Assembly: GCF_009017415.1 (NCBI RefSeq)
Contig: NC_092404.1
Coordinates: 1,984,001-2,048,000 of the forward strand
DNA from: Aspergillus flavus
Lineage: Eukaryota; Ascomycota; Eurotiomycetes; Eurotiales; Aspergillaceae
Reading direction: 5' to 3'
Length of the DNA: 64,000 bases
Each line of letters begins with the position of its first letter. Within the stretch, counting starts at the first letter, position 1. The translations under genes and the position numbers were made by a program. Of this stretch, positions 21,634 through 35,242 are shown piece by piece. The notes under the pieces were generated by a model. It was not told where the DNA came from, made no database searches, and saw only the letters and a program-made list of their open reading frames with translations.

Positions 21634-24062
21634 TCATGAAGTGCCCATGTTCAGGGTAGGGAACAACATCACATCCGACACCTGATTTAGGATGTTGTCA
21701 ATATGTCCGTCCTCGGAGGAACTGACACTGTATCTGGCAGCATAAGGCGATGAGGCGGTGGCAGCTACCGAAGCGGGTGAGGTGAGCACGGTTTTCGGGG
21801 AAATAGCTTCCGGGGCTAGGGCTGATGCCTGCTTCTTCTTCTTCTTCTTCCTAGAATAGAACGCAGCACTCACTTCCCGGAGAGCGCGGAGAGACGATGC
21901 CAAATGCCTGGCCGAATCTGTCCGGGTGTTGTGGTTTACATTTCCATCTCCAGTCACATGCTCGGCGATGACGGCCTCTAATTTCTCAATCAACTCCCAC
22001 GTCCGTGGGTGAATATGGTCGTTGTTGTTGGCAACCAGCAGGAACGCGGATGCGATGGTCCGCTGGAGACTGACCCAGCTACGCGAGCAATGGGAATGAA
22101 GTGAATGCAGCTCAATGAAAGCTTCAATCGTGTTCATGAGATTGGTTATACAGTCCTCTCGGACCACCGCCCGTCGCTGGTCATCCAGCGGTGCGTCTGG
22201 GTCCAAGGATACTCGACACATAACTGAGATATAGTAAGATGAGTGTAGCCGCAACTCCGTCCGCTCAATATGTTCAGCCAATGTGACGCAGCGTTCCCGA
22301 TAACGCAAATGAGGGGTAGTATCTGCAAGAATGCGCTCTATTCGCTGTTTATACTCGCGGATTTCATGGTACCGCAGATGAGAATGGTGCGACAACATAA
22401 GTCCCCGCAGCATCTCCAGCACCACAGAAATAATACGGCAGAGGCTTTCGAAGTAGGAGCGATGGCCGGGCATTGATTTCCTGTCATAGGGAATTTCCGG
22501 CTGGCTTACCATAGTGATGGACGGTCGGTCGTAAGCTAAGGAGAAATGACTATTCTGGAAAGCCATTGCCCACCTGCGAGAGTTAGGATATCATGTATCT
22601 TCCAGACGGGTCCTTGCAGTGGATGCCATACCATACTCTTCTCCGAGACGCTGTGACGTTTTGCGAGAATCCCGGTGTCTCAACATGAAGCCCGAGACTC
22701 ATACACATCCGCTCTGTCATCCCTGTTGACAAGCATCGTCATTAGCTTGGAAATCAGGCGGCCCCTCACGCCACATCTCACGTACCGAGTAAGGTATAAG
22801 AAGCACCAGCGTTCATATTATAAGATAGCACATTGCTGATGATTAGCAGAATTTGGATTACTTCTACCGTTGGCTGCGAAACATAGTTGATCATGCGCAA
22901 GCACTGGTAAGAACACGAGACTAGAAAGATGTGAGCCCCAAGAAATTCTGGTCGCCAGCGGGAGGTCGCACACACCATACACCCACGACGTCAACTCCCG
23001 TTCCTTTAACGGCAAGTCGGATAATTGGCAACCCGAAGCTAAAACAGCAAAGAGAAGGCTAAGGAAAGGCAAGCTCATGCCAAACGGTTTGACTAGGCCG
23101 TTCACATCCGGTCGATATGTTCCTCCTACCTTCTGCCGATTATGCAAGAGTTGATTTGTGTCGTGTTCTAATTTGGAAACGTCTGGAAGTACGGGATATA
23201 GTACTGAGCCGATGTCCCTGTAAAAGCGAAGAAACCTGTGCGGAAGACCTCCATTATCAGCGAAGGTCGCACTCTACAGGAACGAGTCCAGCCAAGGACT
23301 CAGAGCCCGCTCTACCCACCTGCGACATTGTTCGTCATCCGGCAGTACGCCACAGACCCCGGCGATGTTGAAAGTGTAAGGATCAGACGACCAAAGATCG
23401 ACGAAAGGATATGAGGCGGCCTCATTTTCCATCGCCAATTCCGCCAGCAAGTCTTCCCTCGGCAACGCAGCCGCCGTACCATCCGAGCCTTTTGATCTAT
23501 CCAGGATATCTATTAATGCGGATTTTGCGCCAATGTGAATGGAGCCGGTTTTCATCGTGTTCTCGTTATAGATCCCTTGAGGTGCCGGAGATTTGCCGTC
23601 TTCAGTCACCGACGGCTCGGACCGAGGGTCAATGGATTTCCTCGCTGCATGGGTCTGAAAAAGCGAGTTCAGACTAGCCAATATTGACTCCATCGCGCGC
23701 ATCTTGGAATTCACCTCATCCCATTCAAATTGAGAAATCGTCACGGTTTCCGACAGAGCATCATCCGAGGTCGGCTCTGCGCTGTAGGAGGAAATGGGGG
23801 CATCGTCTCGACTAGAAGATATATAGGCTGAACCCGAAGGAAATTGAGGTGTAGATACAGTGGAGGCAGCAGCTGAAAAGGTAGGATCTGGAATGAGCGG
23901 CGGTTTAGGTTGAGTTGGCGGCGGACGACCGTAAGAACAAGTAAAGTTACGTTTGACGCAATTCCCGCACGGGACGTTGCGATCGCAACGAACCTTACTG
24001 GCGCGACATGGTAGACAAGTTTTGCACTCGCGAGGCCGGCGTCGGATCGGATATGTAGGCAT
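21634..24062 (-). CDS. Zn(II)2Cys6 transcription factor
   Basis: Five exons (24062-23320, 23235-22976, 22920-22786, 22722-22632, 22573-21634) give 722 residues. The zinc cluster is C16-x2-C19-x6-C26-x5-C32-x2-C35-x6-C42, within CLPCRASKVRCDR and CGNCVKRNFTCSYG. A leucine-containing helix at about 125-165 (WDEVNSKMRAMESILASLNSLF) is a likely dimerisation segment. The middle exons match the fungal-specific regulator domain: FRFYRDIGSVLYPVLPD, then a Gly-Leu-His pattern (MCMSLGLHVETPGF) and RRRVWWAMAFQNSHFSLAYDRP. The C-terminus holds a Lys-6 tract and a Ser/Ala-rich tail. The target genes are unknown. It is the only pathway-type regulator in the window, so nearby accessory genes are candidates, by position only. 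Confidence 0.9.
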
Positions 24063-25430
24063 TGCGATGGCGACCGAAACGTCCTCTTGTCGCCCCGCCG
24101 GATGGGGGATGGGACGAAGTCGGGCGCGATAGTAGGGGAGGAGGAGGGATTCGGGGGGTAGTAGTGCGTAGGGTGACGGAGACAGCGCGCATAAAAGAGG
24201 CTATTATTATTATTACTGGATGGTTCAACCGAAATGGCAAGTGTCAGCTTCAGCCATTCGAGATCAGATCGTTGAAGGTCAAGCGAGGCCACCGACGAGC
24301 CGCGACCGAAGGGAGCACGAATGAGATGCACGAGAAACAAATCCACTTCTCAATCGATCATCGCTCAACCCCATGAATAGCTCCGGAATCCTCGCGGCGA
24401 ATCTGCGAGTCGCGAAGGGACAGACCACCTAATAATAGGTAGCGGATCACTGTTTCCCTGTTTTTTTTTTTTTTTTTGCCCTTTTTTTTCTGTCCTTTTT
24501 TGGTTCTTTTGGTTCAGATCACCAAAAGCAGAAAAAGAAAGCCAACGGATCGATTTCCGGAGGGCTTTTCCGGTTCCGGTTTCTGATCTGTGATAGTAAT
24601 AGTTCCTTGATATTAAGTCCCAAGGTAACAAGAAGACAGAGCAATACCCTACGGAGGTCCGTTGAGTGGATTATTATTGGAGCATTTGGGGCCCGTTAGT
24701 GACAGCGGCCAAGAGCAACGGCGCACCGGCCAACCAGGACTCTGGAGATGGCGTGGTTGCAGCGCAGATCGTCCTGTTTTGTTCGCTTATGTTGACCGAA
24801 TGGGATATTGCTGGGATGTATTTGAGAATTAAAATATGAAATCAATTCAATCCAAACCAAGTCGCCTCCATGCAATCAATGAGGGTTCGCAGAATCGAAT
24901 TTGTTTTCCGTCATGATGGTAATGAAGTCATGTTCGGGAAGATAACGTCAGGATCAAAGGTCCATTTCCCTCCGCTCGTTAAGTTTGCTCTTTTCAACCT
25001 CGGTTCCAACCCTTTTGGGACGAAAGGGAAACGGGGAGAAAAAAAGACAATGGGGGGGGAGTCTGAACCCAAACAATAAGCTTGTGTGTCCCCCAACGGC
25101 ATGGCATGTCATGAATTTGCTGCCCATGTGCCGATCCTCTGCACGGGAATTGAGCTGCAGTTGCATATCAGGTGATCCCGGAGGCTCTCATTGTGTATGG
25201 CCTGATCCCCAAGGTTAATTAAAGTGGGTAAAACTGAGAAATTCTATTTCTTTAACCCTCGGTACACCTCCCTTGCTTCGGGATATTTCTAATACCATTA
25301 CTCTATGTACATAACTTCATCATCCATCATACATGAAAAGGGCATTGCCAGAACGAACGACGGGTACATGGTATTCATCATCACATCAAATCAAGTCGTT
25401 CATCAGAGTTCAGTGGACATCATATGGTTT
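24063..25430. other. Intergenic: regulator promoter and Mak10 3' flank
   Basis: About 1.4 kb between two genes on the same strand. It has a T17 run at 24461-24477 followed by further T-rich sequence, which on the minus strand is an A-rich tract upstream of the regulator. No gene or RNA feature was recognised. Confidence 0.5.
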
Positions 25431-28198
25431 TCATGTCTGAGAGCCGCTCGGGGTCGGAGATACTTGGGGTACAACCCACCAGTCATGCCAACGCGCCTTC
25501 GAGCCCATTTCAGGAATACTTACCTGAAGGTTCACAGCATTGGTGGATGCACGGCGCGCTGCCAACGCCTTCTTCACAGTTTCAATGGCAATGCTGGCCC
25601 CGATGCATGCCCGCATCGTATTCTTAACATCCTTTTTCCAATCTTCTTCAATGGCTAGTGTCTGGTTCGTTTGGCCTTGAGGATCCCGGATAAAAGCACC
25701 GTTAGCGAGGGTTGCTTCCCAAGCTTTGCGGGCTTCGGAGATGGCTTTCGTGGCACGCTCCAGGACTGCCTCGTCACTGTCCCCTTCTAAGATGGCCTCC
25801 CGGCGGTATTCGTCGAAAGGAACCAGTTCCGGCAAAGTAATCGGTATGAAGGGCTTCATGCGGAGTTCATACCGTAGTCTTTCGCTGGAGTATGCCTGCG
25901 CAGCCGCTGCTGTGGGCAAAACTTCATGGCGAGCCAGAAGAACATATAGAGCGTGTAAGGATATGGCGAAGGCATCCACGGCGACTATTTGCGTAGTAAG
26001 TCTTTCGAGAAGACGGAGCGTATTTTGTAGAGTGGCGTGTCGCTCAACGGCATCGCGTTTCTTTCCCGCCAGAGCGGTCAGGTTCCGCTTCGCGGCAGCA
26101 ACGGTAAATGTACGGATTCGGTCAATGTGGCCGAGATGTGTGGAGCAGATGTGGGACAAGTACCAGTACATCCCTGGTAGTTCCTCGGGAGAATAGATGG
26201 AAAGTTCGAATCCGAGCTGGATAATGAGCCGGAACTGGTTCAGTTTCTGGTGGTAGGCCCAACTGCTAAGCGGGTATGAATAGGTAGCGTCGCCGTTTTG
26301 GAGCATAAGTGGAGGTTCGTTGTTCAGCGTGCGTAGCTGTTCATCGAGATCTTCGGCCTACGAAGTAATTAGTAACGGTATACCGTATATGAGAGAAACC
26401 GCATAGATACCTCCATCTGTAGGTTGTCCCAGTCAACAATTGTATGGCATACTGTCCGACGGATACGACAACGGTTGAGGCACGCACTTCGGAAAATGTC
26501 CACAAATGGCTATCACAGGTTAGCTCGCGGGGGAAATGACGTGAGGGAGATATATGCAGCATCGCACCTGAGCAAAGCGCTTAACAAAAGCATCCATGTG
26601 GCTGGCTATCTGAAAGCGAGGGTCGGTCGGCATTTCCGTCTCGTCTGTGTTGGCTTGCAGAAGCGTGCTTGAAGGGAGGACGATTTCCGCAAGCTCATCA
26701 TATAAGAATTTCTTCACTGGTACAGCTCCCAGAACCATCGTGTTACTCATAATCATAGATTGAACGAGTGATCGAATATAAACTGACGGCTGGGGCTTCC
26801 GAGACAGCAGAGTCCAAACGGCCACCTAACAACGTTAGAGAATAAGTAGCCAGAAGAGAAATATTCAGTTAGCTCCTTCAGTAGCATACCTTGAGGTTAT
26901 GGGGTCCAGAGTAATCCAGGACCTCCAGAAGATCAATGGCATCCTGACACAACCGTTTCAAATGCGCCAGCGCATCCTCAAAGCTTATTTTTACCATTGG
27001 CCGAGGGGGGACTGTGCTTGCCAGTTTTCGTTGGATCTTCCAACTGAACGCTTCAGGTACTGGTCTTCCAAGTGACACCGATTCCGTTATAGGGTCCAAT
27101 TGCGACAGACAGGATGAGAAGTGACTGGCTGAGCGACTCTGCATGATATCGAGATCCTGGTCCAAACTGAGAAGGAAATCACGCCGAAAGACCAACCGGC
27201 ACTTTATTGCTTCTTTCAACTTTCCGTCGACACTATCACCTTGCTCATCGACCCATGAAATCGCCCGGTCCAAGAGATTGCGGAAATATTCCTGGTCGAA
27301 CTGCGACAGCAGACTGCGGTTGTACAATTGGGTGACAAAATCTTCCTCCTATATACTTTTAGCGATCGTATATGTACATGTGAAAGCCGTGTGACTTACC
27401 TCGTAGAAATACTCATTTATCACTCGCGCATGAACAAAGTCGCAACATTTGATAAGCGCAAGACAATAGGCACGTAGCACGACATGTACCATCCCAGGCT
27501 CTTCCTTATTCCTAGCGGATCCCGGACGACAAAAGTGTGCTTCTTCAAGTGTTTTCGGTATGGGCCAAAGGAGTTTATCAAGGTATAGAGAGGTGAAAAG
27601 TGTTTGCGAGAGTGGATGTCCCATATGCCATGCCATCTGCCATTGCGCGGTTTGTCTCAGTATATCTCCACATAAGCGGATACTCGTCGCTCTCTGGGAA
27701 GGTACCACCTACCTCATGACATAATAGTTCATCCATTATCCCTATCACCTGCTCCGGAGCCAGCTCGCGCGTGGTATCATAGTCGTCCTCTAATGCTTGC
27801 ACGTCGGTTTGTCCCGGTCCAAGATAGCCGCTGTCCATTTTCGAGTCCATAATCTGCGATAATAGCATATATAAGCTTCATGTCACGCAAAAGTTGAATA
27901 GCCCTTGCTACGAGGAGTAAGTAGCATGAGCTCACCTCCAGTGCGCCCACTGCCTCGAACAAAGTAAAGTACTCATCTTTAACCAACTGCCCGGTTCGCA
28001 ATCCTAACACCAATGAAACAATTGTCAGAAAGCCATATCACGTAGTAGCATATAATCTAGGTAAATTAGCTACTGGACAGAGGTAGAACAGATCTCACTC
28101 GAGGCAGCGTTGGTAAACTCGTCCGTAATGTCGCGTGGGACAACGGACTGCGAAATGACTCGCATCATCGGGGTTCGGCCCTCGCTACTTGGCAACAT
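25431..28198 (-). CDS. mak10: NatC N-terminal acetyltransferase auxiliary subunit Mak10/NAA35
   Basis: Eight exons (28198-28099, 28003-27936, 27853-27713, 27636-27400, 27348-26890, 26825-26568, 26509-26411, 26357-25431) give 762 residues, in the usual range. The N-terminal block is diagnostic of the family: GQLVKDEYFTLFEAVGALEIMDSKMDSGY spans two exon joins, and CHEMAWHMGHPLSQTLFTSLYLDKLLWP follows. Downstream regions are helical (LKEAIKCRLVFRRDFL, DWDNLQMEAEDLDEQL) and the tail ends with RWHDWWVVP. Mak10 forms the scaffold of NatC with Mak3 and Mak31 and positions the complex at the ribosome, acetylating N-termini beginning Met followed by a hydrophobic residue. A strong GTAAGT inside the last exon (25510 region) could be a spurious or alternative donor; the read-through tail looks conserved, so it was kept as coding. 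Confidence 0.9.
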
Positions 28199-28614
28199 AT
28201 AAAGTATCGATAATCTGCAGCCAGCTGACAGACTTGCCCGTTCGAACCCTGGGCAGAAAGCACTCTATAAAGAAGGATGATGGGAGAAAGAAACAGAAGT
28301 GCCGACGAAAGAGAGGCGGGGAGTCGGGCGGACAGGGCAAAATTGCGGAAGCGTTGCCCGCGGTGTAAAGCTCGAAGGACCGCAGGTTACGGTGACTACG
28401 CTCAGAGTACAAACGGCATTACAGTGCACGATAACTACTTTAGACAGCCCCGTTTGCAGGAAAGAAATGGTCTTTTCTTTCTATTTATACCAGGTCAACG
28501 GACGAATATGCTACAGAGCTCCAAATCATTTCCTGCACCACACATCATCAACTGTAACCCCCTTCTCGTAAAAAATATCCCATATTATCGCATGCGAGTG
28601 ATTTCGAAAAGCGT
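28199..28614. other. Intergenic: Mak10 promoter and ATP15 3' flank
   Basis: About 415 bases upstream of the Mak10 start and downstream of the ATP synthase subunit stop. A GTTCGAACCC string at about 28249 resembles a tRNA T-loop but has no cloverleaf around it. Nothing else seen. Confidence 0.5.
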
Positions 28615-28988
28615 CTATTTCTCGGCGTGGGCAACGGCGGCCTCCTGGTTGGCCTCACCGAGGGAGCGAACCTCGCCCTGCTTGCCGTTCTATATTGGTG
28701 AGAAAGACATTGTTAGCCCAAGTTCATGACCCATTGATTCCAACAAAACAAGCGGGGGCACCAAAACGAACCTCCCACTTAGCAAAACGCAGGTCCATCT
28801 GGCCACGGCGCTCAGCAGCCAGACGAGGGGTCTCCTTGAGGGATCTGCGGACCGCGCGAGCAGCAACGGCCAGGTAGCGGTTGTAACTGTAAAAGTCAAA
28901 CGTCCAGTTAGTTCGGCGTTTTCGAAGCAAGAGGTGGAATAATAAGGGATCATGCGTACGTCAAACCAGCAGCTTTCCAGTATGCCAT
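28615..28988 (-). CDS. atp15: Mitochondrial ATP synthase epsilon subunit
   Basis: Three exons (28988-28960, 28886-28772, 28689-28615) give 72 residues. The sequence opens MAYWKAAGLTYNRYLAVAARAVRRSLKE, which is the conserved N-terminus of the mitochondrial epsilon subunit (Atp15), followed by ERRGQMDLRFAKWENGKQG. This protein is a small part of the central stalk of F1 and binds gamma and delta at the membrane side. As in its homologues it has no cleavable presequence; the mature start is at the initiator region. The family is 60-75 residues long, so the gene is complete. It is too short and split to show as a single open frame. Confidence 0.93.
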
Positions 28989-29855
28989 CTTGACGGTGTG
29001 TGGAGGATGAGGTATTCAATTGGGGGTGGGAGAATCAAGCAACCGATACGGGATGCTTTGCAAAGCGTCGAGTTTCGGAGCATCGGGATCTCGGGTCATG
29101 TGATCCACGTGACTATCCGGGCCCATGACCAATCAAGCAAGCCGTTTCACCTGACCTTTTACAAAAGTAGTATATTCTAGCCATGGCCTACAGCATACTC
29201 CATTACCGAATCAGAACTGGGAGAATAGCATGTCTTCAATATATATGCTTCTCTCTTTTTGTCAGACTTCCTGGCTATATCAAGTTTGTACAATCTCTTT
29301 TCTTCTTCGGCGTCTCCCTACACGTATATATATATTAGGGGTATCTACTAAGGCTAGATATTATATACTTCAACTACAGATGAAAGTGGTCATTACTTAT
29401 AATATAGGCAGTAGTTTCAAATTAGCAAAACTCCAGAGCTCCTATCTCCGAGATGGTAATAATATAGTCAGGATCTATTTAATATTGACTGTCCAGTATA
29501 GTGGCTGCGCGGCTGAGTACCAGTCGACAAGCATACAAACAAATGATGTCCCTCTCCATTATACTATCCCGGATTGTGAGCTTCACCTACTGTCTACATA
29601 TCTCAGTTGATGTCCATACCTAGATACTTAGCGATCCGATTCTGTCACACACCTGCTCTCACTTCATCTCACCCTTCTTCATATATTGTTTCACTCAGTT
29701 CTTCTCTACAACAGCTTGGTACAACGCCCACCCTTACTCTACACATCATCTTTTCCAGTGACTGTCGGTGAATCAGACTTACGACAAGGGTATTCACAGG
29801 CGCTATCTATTCACTATTTGACGTAACTTGCAGTCTCTTATGCTATCAGAACACT
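28989..29855. other. Intergenic, divergent promoter region
   Basis: About 870 bases shared by the ATP15 gene (leftward) and the Myb-like gene (rightward). The right half is pyrimidine-rich on the plus strand just before the Myb-like start. A 126-codon open frame at 29230 has no recognisable domain. Confidence 0.5.
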
Positions 29856-30986
29856 ATGAGTTCTTCCAAGAGAGCCTTGAACAGACCAAAGAAGCGCACC
29901 CTTGTCCGCTGGGATGGTATGTATTTCCTTGGTTGGAAGACATTGATGTTGTTTGCTGGTTAAGCTGACGCTGAGTTGCTAGATAACCTAAACGAGCTTC
30001 TTTTACTGACCGTACAGTCAGTCTGCAACAACCAGTCTATTAAGATTCCTTGGTCTGAGGTTGCTAGTACAATGAAAAACAATGTCACTGAAGGGGCTAT
30101 CGTCCAGCATCTGGCAAAGCTTCGGACCCGTCGTGTCGATGCTGGCAAAGAAGTCCCTCCTCCCCTACGGCGTGGTGGTGTAGGGTCATCGAACAAGTCT
30201 TCTGGGAATGTACCTACCAGAACTGCGTCTGGAGCCAAACGCAACCTCAGAGCTCCTCTTAGTGCAGGAAGCGAGGAGGATGAAGGTCTAGAAATGAATT
30301 TTCACGACGATACTTCATCTGACGAAGACTATATCGACAAAGGTCGCCGCAGAAGTCGACCCAAGAAGCAATTGCACAAACCCCAGCCACGTGAAGTCAT
30401 TCCGATCAAAAGTGAAGACGAGGACATGGACGGCAGTAACGATGGATTCGGTGAGCTGTTGGTCCCTGGGGCTGAGTTTCTCCAATATCCCAACGAGCAA
30501 GAACCACACTCAGAGCCAACCTCCTCTCCTGTGTCAGACAATGCTACAAGCAAACTGGTTACTTTGAGGTACAGGCAGCCAGTGGGTAATATGTTTAGTG
30601 GCTTTCCTTCGACCTATGCACAGTCAGTAGCCGCAGCTCCTAGCGCATATGACAATACGCCTTACCAAGCTCCTTATCAACAGCTACTGGAACCTAATCT
30701 CAACATGGAGAATCAATACATGCTTGGATATAATCCTATCGCGGGAATGTCTGCAGTTGTTCCTGAAGACGCTGTTACTAACCTCACCTCCCTCGGGGAA
30801 AATCAAGACTTTCACAATACACCATATGCTGGCTACCAGCATCCAGCTTATTACCACTCCACTGATGACTCGGTTGGTGGTGTCCTTTATGGTGACAACT
30901 ACCAGTTTCTCCATGGTAACTATATTGAACCAAATGAGGATTTGATCATGGAGACTCAGGATAACCTGGTGACGAAGATTGAATAA
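29856..30986 (+). CDS. Myb/SANT-like nuclear protein
   Basis: Two exons (29856-29916 and 29983-30986) give 354 residues. Residues 15-68 read as a fungal Myb-like DNA-binding domain: RTLVRWDDNLNELLLLTVQSVC, then IPWSEVASTM and VTEGAIVQHLAKLRTRRV. The W/L/I spacing matches the three-helix fold, and the last helix is the usual recognition helix. The following 90 residues contain acidic Ser/Asp stretches and a basic block (KGRRRSRPKKQ) likely to be a nuclear signal, then IKSEDEDMD, which resembles a sumoylation-type motif. The C-terminal half is Tyr/Asn/Gln/Pro-rich and probably disordered, as in activation domains. The first exon carries only 20 codons, all needed for the domain. Targets are unknown. 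Confidence 0.82.
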
Positions 30987-31692
30987 ACCTCAAACAACAT
31001 GACTTCACCGACTGGATGTCGTTCCCCCCCCGGTTCAGTTCGACTTTAGTGCTATTCTATTGTCTTGAACTAAGTCTGAAGGTACCTTGAATTGAGAGGT
31101 TGGATTTTGGTTTGCTTTATCTAGTGTTGACGAGACGGTGTTCTGCTTTGTTCAGTCCGAGCAATACATGGGGATCTCTTTCCAACTTTTGGTTTACATT
31201 CATTGGCCTCGGTCAGCGACTATGCATTGTTATTCTTTGACTTACTCCAATTTTGCATGCGCTTCATATTTGTATTGTTTTGTTTTTAGTTTTATTTTTC
31301 AGATTGGTGTTGTTTCGCTTTTGAATCTTTAAGTTATAGTCCTTAATTAGCAATATCAACGCCGATAAGCGGCAATTAGTAATGTATACGAATTTCCGCT
31401 TCCGACGAGCCGAAGACATTCCCTCGGGAACGAGCCACGTGACCCATTCTAGGAGCTTCTTTTGCCAAGACATCCGGGGATCGAGAATCGCCTGGAAAAT
31501 TTTCGAGACTTTGGCTTCATCTCCATCCTCCCTCTCCATCTTCTCTTCTCCCATCTCCCCATCTCCATCTCCTTCTTCCCTTCTTTCTTCCTCTGCACCC
31601 GTCCTTGCTCTGGGAGTTCTGTTCGGGCAGACTTACTTCAACCATCAATTGACTCTGTTTCTGTATTTTCTTATTTACCTCTCTTATCCAAG
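30987..31692. other. Intergenic: HSP60 promoter
   Basis: About 700 bases between the Myb-like gene and HSP60. The region contains a palindromic E-box CACGTG at 31436-31441, a heat-shock-element-like site, and a long CT-rich tract (about 31517-31610) of the kind common before highly expressed fungal genes. Confidence 0.55.
31447..31459 (+). promoter_or_regulatory. Heat-shock-element-like site upstream of HSP60
   Basis: TTC-TA-GGA-GC-TTC matches the heat-shock-factor consensus TTCnnGAAnnTTC with a single change in the middle unit. It lies about 235 bases before the ATG of HSP60, which is known to be heat-induced in fungi. Function is inferred from the motif and context. Confidence 0.5.
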
Positions 31693-33611
<1,919 letters not shown>

Positions 33612-34009
33612 ACTCCGCCACGCCTGCTATAGCCTAACCTCTCCTTGTTTCTAACCGTTCCTCTTCCAGCGTGTCTTTGCATATTATTGCATATTCTGAT
33701 ATCTCTGTGTTTTTAATATCTCTTTTGTCCTAATGTGTTGCACGTCCTCACTACCCAATTCCTTACTTCCGATTCTCCCTATCCTCCTACCTCTATTGTA
33801 TTCTCCCCATAAATCATCTCCACTCCACTATGTCGGGATAAAAAGCCTCAGGGAGTCCTGTGTACCATATCATGTACTTTACGTACGCCGCAGCTTCTGT
33901 AGTTGTGGTTCTGTTCTCAATTTACAATAATTGTTCATGAACAAGTCGTCTCTTTTACGTAGCTCAGGCCCGTATAGAATCGTAGACTTGCATTTCAGCT
34001 ACGATATAC
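33612..34009. other. Intergenic: 3' flank of HSP60
   Basis: About 400 bases, pyrimidine-rich near the stop and then AT-rich. Nothing else seen. Confidence 0.5.
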
Positions 34010-34130
34010 GTGGAATACCTAGTGTTAGTTAAATTTAATGGTCGAGGTCAGGAGTTCGTACAGCTTTCTATGCTAGGTGTGCGTGCGTTCTCGCGCATGC
34101 CTGTGGCCTGGGTGTGGTGATCTACGAGGT
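34010..34130 (-). pseudogene. Decayed copy of part of the hydrolase-CorA gene
   Basis: This stretch is a diverged copy of 35985-36100, the intron 8 and exon 8 end of the large gene 2 kb to the right, in the same orientation. Shared strings include CGTACAGCTTTCT, TTCTCGCGCATG and the flanking intron pattern. The relic has a 4-base insertion (TGCG) and many transitions. Only this part of the gene was found; exons further along were not seen, so it is a leftover of a deleted paralogue or a partial duplication. Confidence 0.65.
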
Positions 34131-34302
34131 TTAGCATGTACTCCAATGCACAAGTAATGTTAACTTATGCGGGGGAATGAGTCCTGGACCCATGATAAGC
34201 CCAATTAAAGTGAGGTCAATCCTGGTGGACAGTCTGGAGAAGGTTGACCACGGCATGGATAGAAGTAGCAGTATTGATGTTGATGTTGATTCATAGACTT
34301 GT

Positions 34303-34854
34303 TCAATTGAAACATTGATATCTGAGGGTAATGTTCGAATGATTGTTGTCAGCTTCTCCTATGTCTCCTCTGAGGACGCAGGCTGCAGCTACCAAAAGCT
34401 TCACTAGAACATTGCTGAACGATGGTGCTCCAGTAGGGGCTATGATTCTCGGATTGGGTGGTTGTGATGACCTTTTCTTGCACGGCAGAGCGATTGGCTG
34501 GGCGCTTTGGCCTAGGTATGATAGTTGTGCATTTGGGGCAGCTGGCGTCTTATCTTGGATTTTTTGTAACAAATCGTCTACCGTCATATAAGGTTGGACC
34601 TCACGCAACTGGCGCGCCAAGTTCGCCAATCTTTGGGTGAATGAAATATACCCAGCAGCGGGCGACCTCGCTGTTGCTCTGGGGTCACAGGCAGACAGGA
34701 CGTCTGCAACCCTGTCGATCTTAGATCGAGTAGCACCTGCGTAGCAGCAATCCAGGATTGCTAGAGCATCAAAACCTTCGGCAGCGTCGTCATCGGCGAA
34801 AAAGGAGTGTGGATATTCTGCTTCCCGTCTGCAGTTACGAATTTGAGTGAAGAC
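34303..34854 (-). pseudogene. C-terminal part of a caspase-like (C14) protein
   Basis: An open frame of 183 residues starts just after a plausible splice acceptor at 34855 and ends at 34303. It reads HSFFADDDAAEGFDALAILDCCYAG, in which ILDCCYAG matches the catalytic-cysteine strand of caspase and metacaspase-like p20 domains (usually DCCHSG or DCCYSG). It then runs through FTQRLANLARQLRE, which in fungal relatives follows the catalytic domain. The upstream strand carrying the catalytic His (YYSGHG type) could not be found; only a short possible exon (MIHVIEGQ) precedes, about 180 bases upstream. The gene therefore appears truncated. A functional short protein cannot be excluded. Confidence 0.55.
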
Positions 34855-35242
34855 CTATTCTCCCGCACAGGGTGTGCGAGCTCTTGTTGAGAAGATCTTC
34901 ACCGAGAATCTCGGATTGGCAGCGTATTGGTTCTTAGCGGCATCACTGACCAAGCTGTGCTATTAAGTAGGTACCTCATGTGACGATCCTAGAGGGTTAG
35001 GCTCACCTGACCTTCGATGACATGAATCATTGAACTGCACTGCCTAGATTGCCTTTCTATATAGATGGTATTCATCCCCAGGAAATTCCTTCACTCCCAG
35101 TCAACAGCTTGGTTCCTCTCTACCTAACCCCCGTCTTTACAAGAGAACCGGCAGCAAGATCGCCTTAGCAGTATCTAACCGCCTGCAACGTATACAAAAA
35201 ATCAGAAAAATAGATAAATAAATAGATAACGTAGGATAAAAA
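34855..35242. other. Intergenic between caspase-like fragment and hydrolase-CorA gene
   Basis: About 390 bases. The left part may include a small upstream exon or intron of the caspase-like fragment (ATG at about 35024, donor GTGAGC). The right part is the 3' flank of the hydrolase-CorA gene. Confidence 0.4.

Noticed and set aside
23741..24346. 201-codon frame overlapping the Zn2Cys6 start
   Set aside because: Out-of-frame reading. The zinc cluster cysteines are present only in the frame starting at 24062.
24461..24510. T-rich run as a possible retroposon tail
   Set aside because: It is interrupted, has no flanking duplication or element-like sequence, and sits where fungal promoters often have T/A tracts.
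25431..25513. Possible extra intron at the end of Mak10 (GTAAGT near 25510)
   Set aside because: The read-through tail RWHDWWVVP looks like a conserved family ending, so the last exon was kept intact.
28240..28260. GTTCGAACCC resembling a tRNA T-loop
   Set aside because: No acceptor stem, D-arm or anticodon arm could be built around it on either strand.
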